Of a DNA stretch of 64,000 nt, positions 34,561 through 45,773 are shown one piece after another (within the stretch, counting starts at the first letter, position 1; each line of letters opens with the position of its first letter). Location: assembly GCF_002127325.2 (NCBI RefSeq), contig NC_035443.2:144412073-144476072 (forward strand), written 5' to 3'. The translations under genes were made by a program, and so were the position numbers. The stretch comes from Helianthus annuus. Lineage: Eukaryota > Streptophyta > Magnoliopsida > Asterales > Asteraceae. The notes under the pieces are model-generated. The model was not told where the DNA came from and ran no database searches. It saw nothing but the letters and a program-made list of their open reading frames with translations.

Positions 34561-35135
34561 AGTTTAACTTATGAGGGGATCAAAGAGTTTGGACCCCCGC
34601 CATCCAATACCGTTGGGTATTAAAGGAGGTCCTACTAAATTTAACCCAGGTCCTTTGCAGGATCTATACACTGAACAATGGCAAGACTCTTACCAAACCG
34701 TTCCCTTAACCCCCGACCAGGTAGCCAACATACCTCCATATAGACCGTGGAGATATGAATGGTGAAAATCTTTTATTTTATATAGACAGTAAAATAATGC
34801 CAAGACACCACGGACAAATGATAAGGAAGAATCACCTTCAACATAAGAAACTAGTAATTAAAGTCATTAATACAAAACCAAATAAAAAGTGCAAAAGATT
34901 AAAAATAAAAAGTATTACACTAAACACTTGTCTTCACCAAGTGATGTAAGAGACTTAGGCAAACATGGCCTTTGATTGTCAAGAACTCTTACGATCAATC
35001 TTGGATCCCGAGACGACTCACACACTCTTTGATGGACAATGGATGATGGTGGTGGATGATGGTGTTGTGATGGTGGTGGGTGGTGGGTGAGAGAGGTGGT
35101 GTGCCAAGGGATGAGTTGCAAGAGCTCCAAGCACT

Positions 35136-35147
35136 CCTATTTATAGG
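35136..35147 (-). promoter_or_regulatory. TATA box of TE-F
   Basis: CCTATTTATAGG reads CCTATAAATAGG on the minus strand. The GGGGCCGTG-rich block (35160-35375) lies immediately upstream in the direction of transcription, where promoter elements would be expected. Confidence 0.55.
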
Positions 35148-35159
35148 CTGAACAGAAGC

Positions 35160-35375
35160 TCGGGCACGGCCCCGTGTCCACTGGACACGGCCCCGTGTCC
35201 ATCCTCCTATCTTTCTTCATTAAATGCAGTTTGTCTGCATTAGTTGACCACGCCCCCGTGTCCGCTGAGCACGACCTCGTGTGCAGAAGCATATCTGTAC
35301 TATCAAGATTTGCCTGGATTCCGCGAATCTTATAGTTGACCACGGCCCCGTGTCCGCTGAGCACGGCCCCGTGGT
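35160..35375. repeat. CACGGCCCCGTG motif cluster in TE-F
   Basis: Five or six copies of CACGGCCCCGTGTCC or close variants (near 35164, 35184, 35250, 35342, 35362), often paired with GAGCACGGCC. Two further variants lie at 61910-61940 across the TE-G insertion. The motif is palindrome-like (CACGG-CC-CCGTG). Confidence 0.7.
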
Positions 35376-35971
35376 GGGCGATGGAAGCTTCTACTGTCAC
35401 ACCCCCAAAAATCCACCTGCGGAGTATCACCGCTTGGGAGCGTGACTGACCAGGATCAAGCCACCAATCATATAGAACAATATATATATAGTAAAAGTAT
35501 TAGCCATTAAACCAAACCAAATCCATATGAAAGGTGTTCCAAAACATAAGTAAGTTATCATTGTATAGCGGAAGCGTATAAATAAAACCCATCATAATAA
35601 AGTATCAAATGTCATAAGTGTTTAACAAGACAATCACGATCCAAGCCCACAACGACCAGCTCCTCCCTGTGCAAGCTCCATGTATCTAACGACCTGCAAG
35701 GCATGTAACAGAGGATTAACAACTAGTTGAGCGAGTTCACAGAAAGTAAATGCGTAATAGTATATTCGTTTGTAACATGTGGCTCTACTGGGCCGATAGT
35801 ACGTTCTATTGGTGGGGGCTTCCCATGTTGTATAACCACTAGACTATTCGTAACCATAAGTATCCTTCACAACCGAGGATAGTAGTAAGTATAAATACAC
35901 GTAGGTTTTACGTGAGTATCCTTCACAACCGAGGATAGTAGTAAGTGTAAGTCTACGTAGATTGTGAGTAT

Positions 35972-36127
35972 GTGTCCTGCACAACCGAGGACAGCGAATA
36001 GCATAAGTATGTGTCCTGCACAACCGAGGACAGTGAGTAGTATAAGTATGTGTCCTGCACAACCGAGGACAGTGAGTAGCAGAAGTATGTGTCCTGCACA
36101 ACCGAGGACATTGGTATGGTAGTCTAG
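35972..36127. repeat. 39-bp minisatellite in the TE-G LTR
   Basis: Four copies starting at 35972, 36011, 36050 and 36089. Each contains GTGTCCTGCACAACCGAGGAC, in which GTCCT and AGGAC are inverted. Two longer relatives with ATCCTTCACAACCGAGGAT precede them (35866-35935). The array recurs in the right LTR at about 59900-60055 with small differences. The unit of 39 (13 codons) produces false minus-strand ORFs. Confidence 0.85.
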
Positions 36128-36654
36128 TAACAGTGTAAGTACAGTTCTTTTCAATCTCAATCCTTCAATCCCAATTCCCGTGCCCTGGGAATCCCATGCC
36201 TTAGTAAGAGTGTGAACTCACCTTGGTTTGCTCGGTATGCTATGCTCTAGGGTTTATCAAATTGTTTAAGTCCGTTACACACGACCTAGGATATGATGCA
36301 CATAAATTCAAGATAAGTGTTGACGTTCAATTAGGGTTTACAGGTTCTTGCTGTTCAACAGTAACATACGGTATCGTATCACACAGTAACACGTAGTATC
36401 ATTCAATAACATGTAGCATCCTATTAGACAGTATCACATAATCGCATACAGTAGCAGACAGTAGCATACAGTAGTAGGTTGTCCATCATACAAGGCTATG
36501 CACTTAACCATTCAAGGAATTCGGACTGTAAAGCATGTAACTCAAACACTTTATGCATAAATTGTTCACATCTAGTAAATGTTACACAGTTACATTCTAC
36601 CCAGTTAAATCCCTTAGCAGGAAATCAAAACTCATATACAACCATAATATATAA

Positions 36655-37205
36655 AAGCTCGGACCAAAGATGAAGGGGGGGGGGGATTCCCTGTTTGAAA
36701 GTCGGACTAGCCACATGGGGTTCAAAAACTCAGACAACTTGACTCCCACTTAAACAAACTCGGACATGTGAGGGTTCAAAAGTCGGACCATGGGTTGTGG
36801 GGTTAAAGCTCGGGCAACATTGATGAGGGGTAAAAGTCGGACCACAACAAGCAAAACTCGGACCCCTTTGTTTGTTTTAAAGTTCGGACACATTCAAACA
36901 ACATGAAACTCGGACTCCCTATTAGAGTTAAAGGTCAGACAACATTACTAAAACTCGGACTCTCTTTACAAGCATAAAACTCGGATGGCATCAATTAAAT
37001 GAAGTTCGGATATCATCAGTTAAACACAAACTCGGACCTACATGTTATTATGAAAAAGAATTCGGACCTTGTGTCCTTTGTAAAAGTCGGACTATGAAAG
37101 CATCAGTAAAAAGTCGGACCTTTATTCATGCTCATCAAAACTCGGACTATGGGTATTCATTCAAAACATCGGACCTTCATATTCATTCACAAAGTCGGAC
37201 CATCA
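36655..37205. repeat. Field of dispersed TCGGAC motifs in the TE-G LTR
   Basis: About 21 occurrences of (A/C/G/T)TCGGAC or one-off variants in 550 bp, all on the same strand, usually preceded by AAA or AAC and spaced roughly 20-35 bp. The intervening sequences are unrelated to one another, so this is not a simple tandem repeat. It is conserved in the right LTR (about 60590-61135). Confidence 0.75.
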
Positions 37206-37879
37206 TCACTAGCATTTACAAGTTTCCATAACCCTAAATAATTCTAACAGTTACGACAAGAAACCCTAATGATTGTCTAATAATCATAACAGTTGCAACA
37301 GCATGAACTCAATCAGATCTATACGTACCTTCATCATGTAAACGAAATCATCATGCCACCCTTAAATATCATTTATTCTACAGTATCATTGGACCAATGC
37401 AATAAAAAACAATCAGGTAACAAGCTTGCAATCATATACGATATTGATTTTACCCACAAATTCACATGCAACCAACATATTCAACAAGAATGATATTACA
37501 CTAACCGAGCCAAGGTATGAGTACTGTTAGACACAATGGACGAGACTCCCTTGATCGCGAGACTCCCTTGATTGCCGTCGACTTCAGGAATGCTTTAGGG
37601 TTTGTGAGGGGTTGTGTAACATGACTCACATGTTACGCACACATATTCAAAGAAGAGGTTGGGCCTAGTCATGCTTTGAAAACAATAGATTGGGCCAAGT
37701 CTAAAAAACATGGTAGTGGCCCAAATGACACAAGACATAACTGATCCATCACACACTCACTCGCACCGAATAACATTTACGTTTAACAAGTTTACCAAAG
37801 TCACGAGCGTTAAACAAATTCACTAATAACACTTATACACAACATATATATAACATATGAAATAACAAGTCGTGTCACA

Positions 37880-37999
37880 TTATCCCCAACTTGAAAGAAA
37901 TTTCGTCCCGAAATTTAGCATAGCATGCGGTTACTGAGGAAGCTAGGTAAGCTGTATCGTTTACTGGTTTTTCCTGGGGTGTCACATCATCCCCCCGTT
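37880..37999 (-). other. TE-G duplicated polypurine tract / LTR junction
   Basis: On the minus strand, AAGTTGGGGATAA directly precedes the LTR start TGTGACACG. About 100 bp further inside, AACGGGGGGATGA is followed by TGTGACACCCC (37980-37999). Both are preceded by AAATTTCGGGACGAAAT-like sequence. The inner copy looks like a second tract with the first bases of another LTR. Confidence 0.65.
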
Positions 38000-38042
38000 G
38001 ATTTGGAATTTCGTCCCGAAATTCTGTAGTAGTAGCTTCAGC

Positions 38043-38853
38043 CTTAGTAGTGGTTGCACGGTTTTCGAATAACTGGGGGTACTTTTCTTTCATTTAGTCT
38101 TCGCGTTCCCAGGTGTACTCTGGGCCACGTCGGGAGTTCCAACGAACTCGAACAAGAGGGATTCTCTTGCTTTTGAGGACCTTAACATCCTGGTCCGTGA
38201 TTTCAACTGGCTCCTCGACGAACTGCAACCGCTCGTCGCTAGTGAGTTCCTTAAAAGGAACTATGAGGGTCTCATCTGATAGACACTTCTTCAGATTCGA
38301 CACGTGGAAGAACATTGTGAACTGCACCGAGTTCAGCTGGTAGGTTTAGTCTGTAGGCCACTTTGCCTATTCTTTCTGCGATTTCGAACGGTCCGACATA
38401 CCGCGGATTGAGTTTGTCTCGTTTACCAAAACGAACCACACCCTTCCAGGGTGAGACTTTGAGTAGCACTCGATCCCCAACTTGGAATTCGAGCGGTTTT
38501 CTGCGTTTATCAGCGTAGCTTTCCTGGCGATCACGAGCTGCCGCCATGCGTTGTCGTATCTGTGCTATTCGTTCAGTAGCGCCAACTACCATTTCTGGAC
38601 CTGTAATCTGACTATCCCCCACCTCTGCCCAACAGAGAGGTGACCGGCATTTACGTCTGTACAATGCCTCGAATGGAGCGGCTTGTATGCTGGTGTGGTA
38701 ACTGTTATTATACGAAAACTCCACTAAAGGGAGGTGTTTTTCCCAGCTGTTGCCGAAATCGATAACACACGCTCGAAGCATGTCTTCTAGAGTTTGAATC
38801 GTGCGCTCAGACTGCCCATCCGTCTGAGGGTGATAAGCTATGCTCATGTCTAA
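38043..38853 (-). pseudogene. TE-G integrase C-terminal part and chromodomain-like tail
   Basis: In the same frame as the upstream pol ORF after one TGA (38854-38856). It has the third catalytic Glu in [12 protein letters not shown], then [15 protein letters not shown] and [18 protein letters not shown] one-base insertion near 38310 shifts the frame. The next frame carries [23 protein letters not shown] and VRVRWNSRRGPEYTWERE, then TAA at 38094, with the remaining tail MKEKYPQLFEN. This half ends the polyprotein. Confidence 0.85.
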
Positions 38854-41673
38854 TCAAGAGCCAAAAGCTTTGTGCATTGCTTGCCATAGTTCTAAAGTGA
38901 ATCGTGCATCCCGATCCGAAATAATAGAGGTTGGCACTCCGTGCCTCGAAACAACTTCTTTCAAGTAGATGTCTGCTAAGGTAGAGAACTTATCTGTTTC
39001 CTTAATAGCCAGGAAATGAGCAGACTTTGTGAGTCGATCTATGATCACCCAGATAGTATCATTCCCACGCTGGGGTCTAGGCAGACCGGTAACAAAATCC
39101 ATGGAAATTTCTTCCCATTTCCACTGCGGCATCCTGGGTTGTTGCAGTAGGCCTGAGGGTTTCTGGTACTCTGTCTTGACTCTCGCACAAGTCAAACATT
39201 TGCCGACGTACGTTGCGATGAGGGATTTCATGCTAGGCCACCAATATGTAGTTCTGATGTCGTGATACATTTCATCCGAACCTGGATGTACCGAGTAGCG
39301 AGACTTATGAGCTTCATCCATCACAAGTTCTCGTAAACCGCCGTATAGTGGTACCCAAATACGTCCTGTTACATAGTAGGTGCCGTCTTCCTTTTGTTCT
39401 AATCGTTGCCTTGAGCCGCGTAAGGCTTCAGCCTTGCCGTTTTCCGGTTTAAATGCTTCCACCTGAGCATCTCGTATCTGTGCAGGAAGATCAGACTGAA
39501 TAGTGAGCTGTAAGGCTCGTACACGCCTAGGTAAAGTATCTTTTCGACTGAGAACGTCAGCCACAACATTGGCCTTGCCTGGATGGTACTTGATGGCGCA
39601 TTTGTAATCATTAAGTAACTCGACCCATCGTCGTTGATGCATGTTCAATTCCTTCTGCTTGAAGATATGCTCGAGACTCCTGTGATCGGTGTAAATTGTG
39701 CACTTGGTACCGTACAGGTAGTTTCGCCATATCTTGAGCGCGAAAACAACAGCTCCCAGCTCTAAATCGTGCGTCGTGTAGTTCCGTTCATGAACTTTGA
39801 GTTGACGAGAAGCATAGGCAATAACTTTATCCCGCTGCATCAATACACAACCAAGCCCCTGTATCGATGCGTCACAATAGACCACAAAATCGTCTGTGCC
39901 CTCTGGCAATGAGAGGATAGGTGCGCTGCAAAGCCTATCCTTAAGGTGCTGAAAAGCGGTTTCCTGGGAATCTCCCCAACGGTAGGTGACACCCTTCTGT
40001 GTCAGTAGTGTAAGCGGCTGCGCGATCTTCGAAAAGTCTTTAATGAATCGTCTGTAGTATCCTGCCAAACCCAAGAATTGGCGTATTTCCGTTGGTGTAC
40101 GAGGTGCAGGCCAGTTCCAGATCGAGTCTACCTTGGATGGATCGACATGGATCCCATCCCTGTTCACCACATGGCCTAAGAAGTGGACTTCACGAAGCCA
40201 GAAGTCGCATTTTGAAAACTTGGCGTACAGTTGTTCCTTTCGAAGAAGTTCCAAGATAAGTCGTAAGTGCTGCTCGTGTTCCTCCTGGCTCTTGGAGTAG
40301 ATCAGAATGTCGTCGATGAAGATAATGACGAACTTGTCAAGATAAGGTTTGCACACCCTGTTCATAAGATCCATGAAAACTGCAGGCGCGTTCATAAGCC
40401 CAAATGACATGACTAGAAACTCGTAGTGACCGTAGTGAGTTCTGAATGCTGTCTTGGAGACGTCCTCATCCCGGACTCTCAGCTGATGATACCCTGACCT
40501 TAGGTCAATCTTGGAATAGTAACTCGACCCTTGCAACTGGTCGAATAAGTCGTCAATGCGTGGAAGAGGATAGCGGTTCTTCACTGTGACCTTGATCAGT
40601 TCGCGGTAATCGATGCACATCCTGAAAGTGCCATCCTTCTTCTTCACGAATAATACTGGAGCTCCCCAAGGCGAAGAGCTTGGACGAATAAAGCCCTTAT
40701 CCAAGAGCTCTTGTAGTTGCGTTGAAAGTTCTTCCAGTTCGGTTGGAGCTAAACGATACGGTGCTCGAGCTATGGGTGCTGCTCCTGGAGCGAGCTCGGT
40801 TTGAAATTCGACCTGACGATGAGGCGGTAGACCAGGTAAATCTTCAGGAAACACCGGAGGAAAGTCGCGTACAACTGGATGGTCTTCCAACTTCCTTTCT
40901 TTCGTTGATGCGTCAGTAACGAGAGCCAAAATTGCGGTGTGACCCTTCCGCAAACATTTCTGAGCCTTCAAGAAAGAGATGATGCCAACCACAACACCAC
41001 TCTTGTCGCCTTGAACTTCGAGAGGTCCTTGGCCAGAACGAGGAATGCGAACAATCTTTTCTTTGCATAGGATTTCTGCTTGCTGTTGCTGTGCTTGAGA
41101 CTGAACGGTAGCGGAACCCTTGCTGGAATACCCATCCCATTTCCGCTTGTTGTCACTAGGAGTAGCGGGAGTAGCAGAAGTGGTAGCGGTAGTAATAGCG
41201 CTGATACAACTAGGCAGCCTGTTCTGTTCCACTGCCTGATCCGTGAGGCGATGAGCAAGACGCTGAATGTCTTGGATATTGTCGAGGTTAGCCGATGTAT
41301 CATGGCTCTGAATCTCTGAGGCTAGACCCTTGAGGTACAATTCGATACGATTGCTTGGAGGGTCCACCATGGTTGGACACAAGATGGCCAGTTCGTTCGA
41401 CCGTTTCGTATAAGCTTCAATTTCTGACCCTGTCATATTCAAATGGTAAAGCTCCACTTCTAACTTGTGGATGTCATCACGCGTGCAGTATCCCCTTTTA
41501 ATGCGTTCTTTGAATTCGTTCCAGGGAGTGGCATTAGCAGCTGCCAACCCTAGTATCTGTACTTGCGCGTTCCACCAGGTTAGCGCGATTCCTTCCAAAG
41601 TACCAGTGGCGTACTTGACCCTGCGAGCCTCAGGGCATTCACTCATCTCGAAAACTGACATCGAGCTTCCCAA
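38854..41673 (-). CDS. pol: TE-G gag-RT-RNase H-integrase fusion ORF, protease and zinc knuckle deleted
   Basis: A 939-residue frame. Residues 1-190 are the Retrotrans_gag core ([36 protein letters not shown]). It then jumps (about 200-210) to the segment normally found after the protease active site ([31 protein letters not shown]). No CCHC knuckle and no DTGA motif are present. RT follows with [23 protein letters not shown] and catalytic [10 protein letters not shown] (about 450), RNase H (VVYCDAS about 615; [20 protein letters not shown]), and integrase with HHCC ([10 protein letters not shown] ... CLTC) and the first two core Asp ([17 protein letters not shown]). It ends at a TGA before the catalytic Glu. 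Confidence 0.9.
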   Translation of the reverse strand: MGSSMSVFEMSECPEARRVKYATGTLEGIALTWWNAQVQILGLAAANATPWNEFKERIKRGYCTRDDIHKLEVELYHLNMTGSEIEAYTKRSNELAILCPTMVDPPSNRIELYLKGLASEIQSHDTSANLDNIQDIQRLAHRLTDQAVEQNRLPSCISAITTATTSATPATPSDNKRKWDGYSSKGSATVQSQAQQQQAEILCKEKIVRIPRSGQGPLEVQGDKSGVVVGIISFLKAQKCLRKGHTAILALVTDASTKERKLEDHPVVRDFPPVFPEDLPGLPPHRQVEFQTELAPGAAPIARAPYRLAPTELEELSTQLQELLDKGFIRPSSSPWGAPVLFVKKKDGTFRMCIDYRELIKVTVKNRYPLPRIDDLFDQLQGSSYYSKIDLRSGYHQLRVRDEDVSKTAFRTHYGHYEFLVMSFGLMNAPAVFMDLMNRVCKPYLDKFVIIFIDDILIYSKSQEEHEQHLRLILELLRKEQLYAKFSKCDFWLREVHFLGHVVNRDGIHVDPSKVDSIWNWPAPRTPTEIRQFLGLAGYYRRFIKDFSKIAQPLTLLTQKGVTYRWGDSQETAFQHLKDRLCSAPILSLPEGTDDFVVYCDASIQGLGCVLMQRDKVIAYASRQLKVHERNYTTHDLELGAVVFALKIWRNYLYGTKCTIYTDHRSLEHIFKQKELNMHQRRWVELLNDYKCAIKYHPGKANVVADVLSRKDTLPRRVRALQLTIQSDLPAQIRDAQVEAFKPENGKAEALRGSRQRLEQKEDGTYYVTGRIWVPLYGGLRELVMDEAHKSRYSVHPGSDEMYHDIRTTYWWPSMKSLIATYVGKCLTCARVKTEYQKPSGLLQQPRMPQWKWEEISMDFVTGLPRPQRGNDTIWVIIDRLTKSAHFLAIKETDKFSTLADIYLKEVVSRHGVPTSIISDRDARFTLELWQAMHKAFGS

Positions 41674-41965
41674 ACCAATGGTGTAGTCCCACTGCTCCTT
41701 CTATGCCACTGAGTGGAGTGTGCTTGGACGACAGTCCATGAAGTTCTTGAATGTGCAGACAGGTTGTTGTGCGTTCTGACCCGTTGCGCGAGAAAGATAG
41801 GTCAAGATTAAGCGCGAGAGTTGGGTCACGAGAGTAGGATCTAACATCCTAGGATAGGTTTGGAATAGCAGGTTATACCTCCTGCTTGTGCGGCTGCAAG
41901 CGCCGCAGCAACTTGTTCGTTAATGAGAGCCGTCAACTGGGCTTGAGTCATGTTAACACGTCTAG
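41674..41965 (-). pseudogene. gag: TE-G gag N-terminal part
   Basis: The likely start at 41967 reads MSRRVNMTQAQLTALINEQ, with an alanine-rich helix after it. The frame stops at 41841. Remains of the next block ([22 protein letters not shown]) are readable between 41680 and 41770 in shifted frames, up to the open fusion ORF. At least one frame change and one stop separate the start from the fusion ORF. Confidence 0.7.
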
Positions 41966-42276
41966 ACATGATCTTCATAGTAAAGGTAGCGTAAGTGAGA
42001 ATGGATTCGCGAGTAGTGCGATGACAGAAGAGTGTAAGCACACAAGTGTTTTCAAGCAATAACAAGTAGTGAGCAATGGAATCTAAGCATACTACGAGCA
42101 AAGTTCTATGCAATTCTAACATGTAGGCAATAAACATAAACCTTATTACCTAGGATGTCGAGTCTTGCACGTGGAGCGAAGCGTCGTTATGGATCGTTGA
42201 GAGTACTGTTCTGGTTATAGTCTGGTTTTAATAAAAACGTTTTCCCCGTATTAAAACCAAGTTCTCTATAACCAAT

Positions 42277-42290
42277 GGCTCTGATACCAA
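42277..42290 (-). other. TE-G primer binding site (tRNA-Met)
   Basis: The minus strand reads TTGGTATCAGAGCC, two bases from the start of the right LTR. Same primer type and spacing as TE-C. Confidence 0.88.
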
Positions 42291-42292
42291 TC

Positions 42293-42473
42293 TGTCACAC
42301 CCCCAAAAATCCACCTGCGAGGTATCACCGCTTGGGAGCGTGACTGACCAGGATCAAGCCACCAATCATATAGAGCAATATATATATAGTAAAAGTATTT
42401 GCCATTAAACCAAACCAAATCCATATGAAAGGTGTTCCAAAACATAAGTAAGTTATCATTGTATAGCGGAAGC
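42293..42473 (-). repeat. TE-G 5' LTR, first 181 bp
   Basis: Matches 35395-35575 with about four substitutions and ends in GAAGC, the target duplicated by TE-H. It continues at 59507. Confidence 0.92.
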
Positions 42474-43885
42474 TGATCGGAGTGTCGCGCTCCGGTCAAA
42501 GATAATATTTATATGCCCAAATTACCCTTAACAATGTGTTAGTGGTAGTAAGGGGTCGATCCACGAAGAGTATGTGGTTTGTGTATGGATTTGACTGAAT
42601 TATAAAAACTTGTCACAATTTATGAAGCTTGCTAAAGTATTTTTGGGTTTTCGTTTAATTGAGAGAAATGATTTTTAACTAAATGGATTTATGAGAATGG
42701 CTGACAAATACTACTTAACGATTGCAATAAAAACGGTTGTTAGAACAATAATAATGAAAAGGAATCACACCCGGTTTCGGTAATTATTAACCTAGGATTT
42801 CTACAAGTTCTAGTTTCAACTCAAATGCATTTGATTAACGGATTTAGTGTACCGTGACTTAGGTGCTACTAACTATCAACGCCCCGAAGAACGGACAAAA
42901 AGACACTTTGTAATCAACACAAGTAAATCCTAACAATGACAATGTACAATTACATATCAACGTTTCGCGAAGTCATAACTTTTAACATCGCTCGACAATT
43001 CACGAATTCGTAACAAATGTAATACTATTGTCAAGAGTTTCAAAAACCAAATACAAATTGTCACTAAGTTAAAACAAGAACAATTCAAAACCCTAGAATT
43101 AACAACTACCTACACCGGGGTGAAACCGAGATGATTAGCCGCTCATGGTTGAAGAAGCTTGATCACCGGAAGTTTGGAATGCGGAAGGATTCATCTTGAA
43201 GCTTGATTGGATGGAGAATTGATGGATGTTGAAGGTTTGGTGAAGAATAATAGTGAGATGGATGATGGATGGAGAATTAGGGTTTAATGGAGGAATTGGG
43301 GATGATTGATGGTGATGATTCTTGGGTGTAGAGATGATGATAGATGGAGTGGTTGGTGAATGATAGTGTAAAAAATGGTGTGTGAGGCTCCAAAAACAAG
43401 ATTCAAACTCCTCCAAAAGTGTAACTCCCGAAATCAATGAGTCCCAGCCAATAAAATTCGAGATTAACCCTTCAATTATCAAATTTCGCGTTTTGAAAAA
43501 CCATCACCCGTCGCCGACGGGCCTGACCCCGTCGCCGACGGGTCCCCAAAAGCTGATGTGCGTCCGACGGCCTAAATGACTGGTTACGGAGCTTTTTGGT
43601 CTACGGGGTTTTCTGGGGCCCGTCCGGGACGGGTATACCCCCGTCGCCGACGGCCTCTAGAAACTCCGTTCTTCATTTTTCGCTCCTTGCACTCTCGATT
43701 GATCCGTAACGCATCCCGATGCTCCGGTTTTCGACCCGGTGACCCGTAAAGCTCCCGAAAAGCTCCTTAAACTTCATCAAACCTGCAAAACACATTCTTG
43801 ATTAAAAGTAGGCTATTCGAAACTAAAACTTACGTAAAAACGTTAAGTTAAACAATAACAAGCACCGGTTTACAACCACGTATCA
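42474..43885 (-). repeat. TE-H 3' LTR (1412 bp)
   Basis: Identical in length to the right copy. Differences seen: an A/C at about 42966 versus 58582, and an A/C in the AAAAAA run near 43371. It contains three CCGTCGCCGACGG motifs at 43505-43655. Confidence 0.95.
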
Positions 43886-45773
43886 CATCCCCACACTTGT
43901 CTTTTGCTTGCCCTCAAGCAAATCTGTTTTTTTTTCACTTTCACGTGGGTCGAACAACAAATGCACATCCCATTCCCGAGACAAAGGTTAAGGTCTATTT
44001 TCATACAAAAGTTCAAACTCTTTACACATTTCACATATTTACCGGTTAAGTGAATAATCACATATACTAATGGTTATCCAAGATTAACTCGCTCGTAAAA
44101 CTAACAACTCATGCATATCCCTCACAATGTGCTCTCCACTCGGCTTAAAATTTTGCTAACATGTATAATGTATTAGCATTTCAACAATTAATCGCTCAAA
44201 ACCGATTAGAACACGTACCCGCATAGGCTTGCAACTCAATCATTCTCCACTATCGAACACAAATAACTAAGCACAAGTCAAAAGGTCTTTGAAGGGTTGT
44301 AACGGGGCTAGGCGAAGGGTAGGAAATAGGATATTTTTAAAGTGACTAAAGTGATGAAAATTCGACTTTTTATTACAAAAGACTATCGAAAACGAAAGTA
44401 AACTATAAACAGCAACTATGGGCAATGATCTTTCACCCTTTTATTCGACAACTACGAACACTTCTTTTTGTGTTTTTCTTCAACAATTTTCAATTCTTTT
44501 TCACATTTTTTTTTCAACGAATCATAACAACTATACAAACTTAAGCTTCTACAATCGAATTTTCATCACACGGGTTTAAACGAAAAGGTTTAAGGTTGAT
44601 GGGCTATAGGGTGGTCAAACGAAAGGTTTAGGCTCAAAATGGGCGACTAAGGAATTTGTTCGGGTAAGGATAGAAAAATGGTTTTAAGAGAAAAAGGTTT
44701 ACCTAATGCCTTAATCATTCTCGTGCTTGTATTTGGTCTATAGTCTCAAACGTATCAAAAGTTGCAAGTTCTACAATATGCGACTAATGGTCCACTCAAA
44801 CAAAGAAACATGTAAATGTAAATCTATGATATATAAGTGGCTCAAACCTCACGTATAAGGTTATGATATGTGATATGCATAAATTGCTAGTTCCTTAGGC
44901 GAATTATTCCCAAATAACCACCCGCTAAATACCCGTTATGCTTATTAATTTGAACTTGACCATGACAAAAGACCAAATGGGTTGTGACATCCCTCGTTGA
45001 CTTGGTTACTTGTGCTTTTGAGATTGCTTTGAAAACAGAACATTTTTGAAAAATTTTTGAAATTTTCCCCCATCCCCACACTTGAGATAAACATTGTCCT
45101 CAATGTGTAGTGTTTAAATGAACGGGTCAAAATCGAAAAATTTTTACTACTCCCCCATCCCCACACTTGAAGTAAACATTGTCCTCAATGTGTAAGAACT
45201 AGAGTTTTAGTAATGCACAAGGGATGTGACACGACTAACCTTCCCAAATTTTCACCCCGGAAATTAAAATACATATTACAATCCACTTATTCCTAACTAA
45301 CAATCAAAGTAAAAAGAAACACATGCACCTGATTTTTATCGCTTGATGCTCATATCCTTCGTCTCTTCATAGAAATGGTTGTCTCGCGAACCCATCGTAC
45401 CTACAAATTCTAATCCTTGTGTAGAAGCATGCTTCTCACAACCATCAAAATTTGTTAGTCACTTAGTTCTACCCTTTTTTATGAACATATTACCAAGTCA
45501 TGCATTATTTTACTTTGATTTTATGTGGAAAATATTTTACAACAACAACAAACCTAACTCACTTTCGTAGGAATCACGACGGCATTTAGCATATGCACGC
45601 AAGCCCTTTAAACCTCCCGATAGCTCGGGAGGACGAGTAGGTCTCGTGAGGGTTATATAGAGAACACACCCACAAAGTTCATTTAACTAGGCGATAATTT
45701 AAATAATCAAAATGAGAAGAACGAAAATAAACTAAAAATATACAACAACAACAACAAAAAACATACCTCGCCT
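43886..45773 (-). other. TE-H 3' untranslated region with polypurine tract and two PPT-like repeats
   Basis: No ORF. The polypurine tract next to the LTR (minus strand AAGTGTGGGGATG, 43886-43898) recurs as TCAAGTGTGGGGATGGGGG at 45067-45085 and 45152-45170, each followed inward by a TTGAGGACAATGTTTA-type block. The interval also has T-rich tracts. Confidence 0.75.

Larger units (their letters stand above)
35395..37879 (-). repeat. TE-G 3' LTR (2485 bp)
   Basis: From TGTCACACCCCC to CGTGTCACA. It contains a 39-bp minisatellite (35972-36127), a field of TCGGAC motifs (36655-37205), and lacks 67 bp present near the outer end of the right LTR. Confidence 0.93.

Noticed and set aside
34571..34949. 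64-aa ORFs in TE-F
   Set aside because: Short, within a solo LTR, no domain similarity recognised.
35844..36160. Repetitive minus-strand ORFs rich in Cys-His-Thr or Gly-His-Ile (also 59775-60080)
   Set aside because: They arise from the 39-bp minisatellite in the TE-G LTR.
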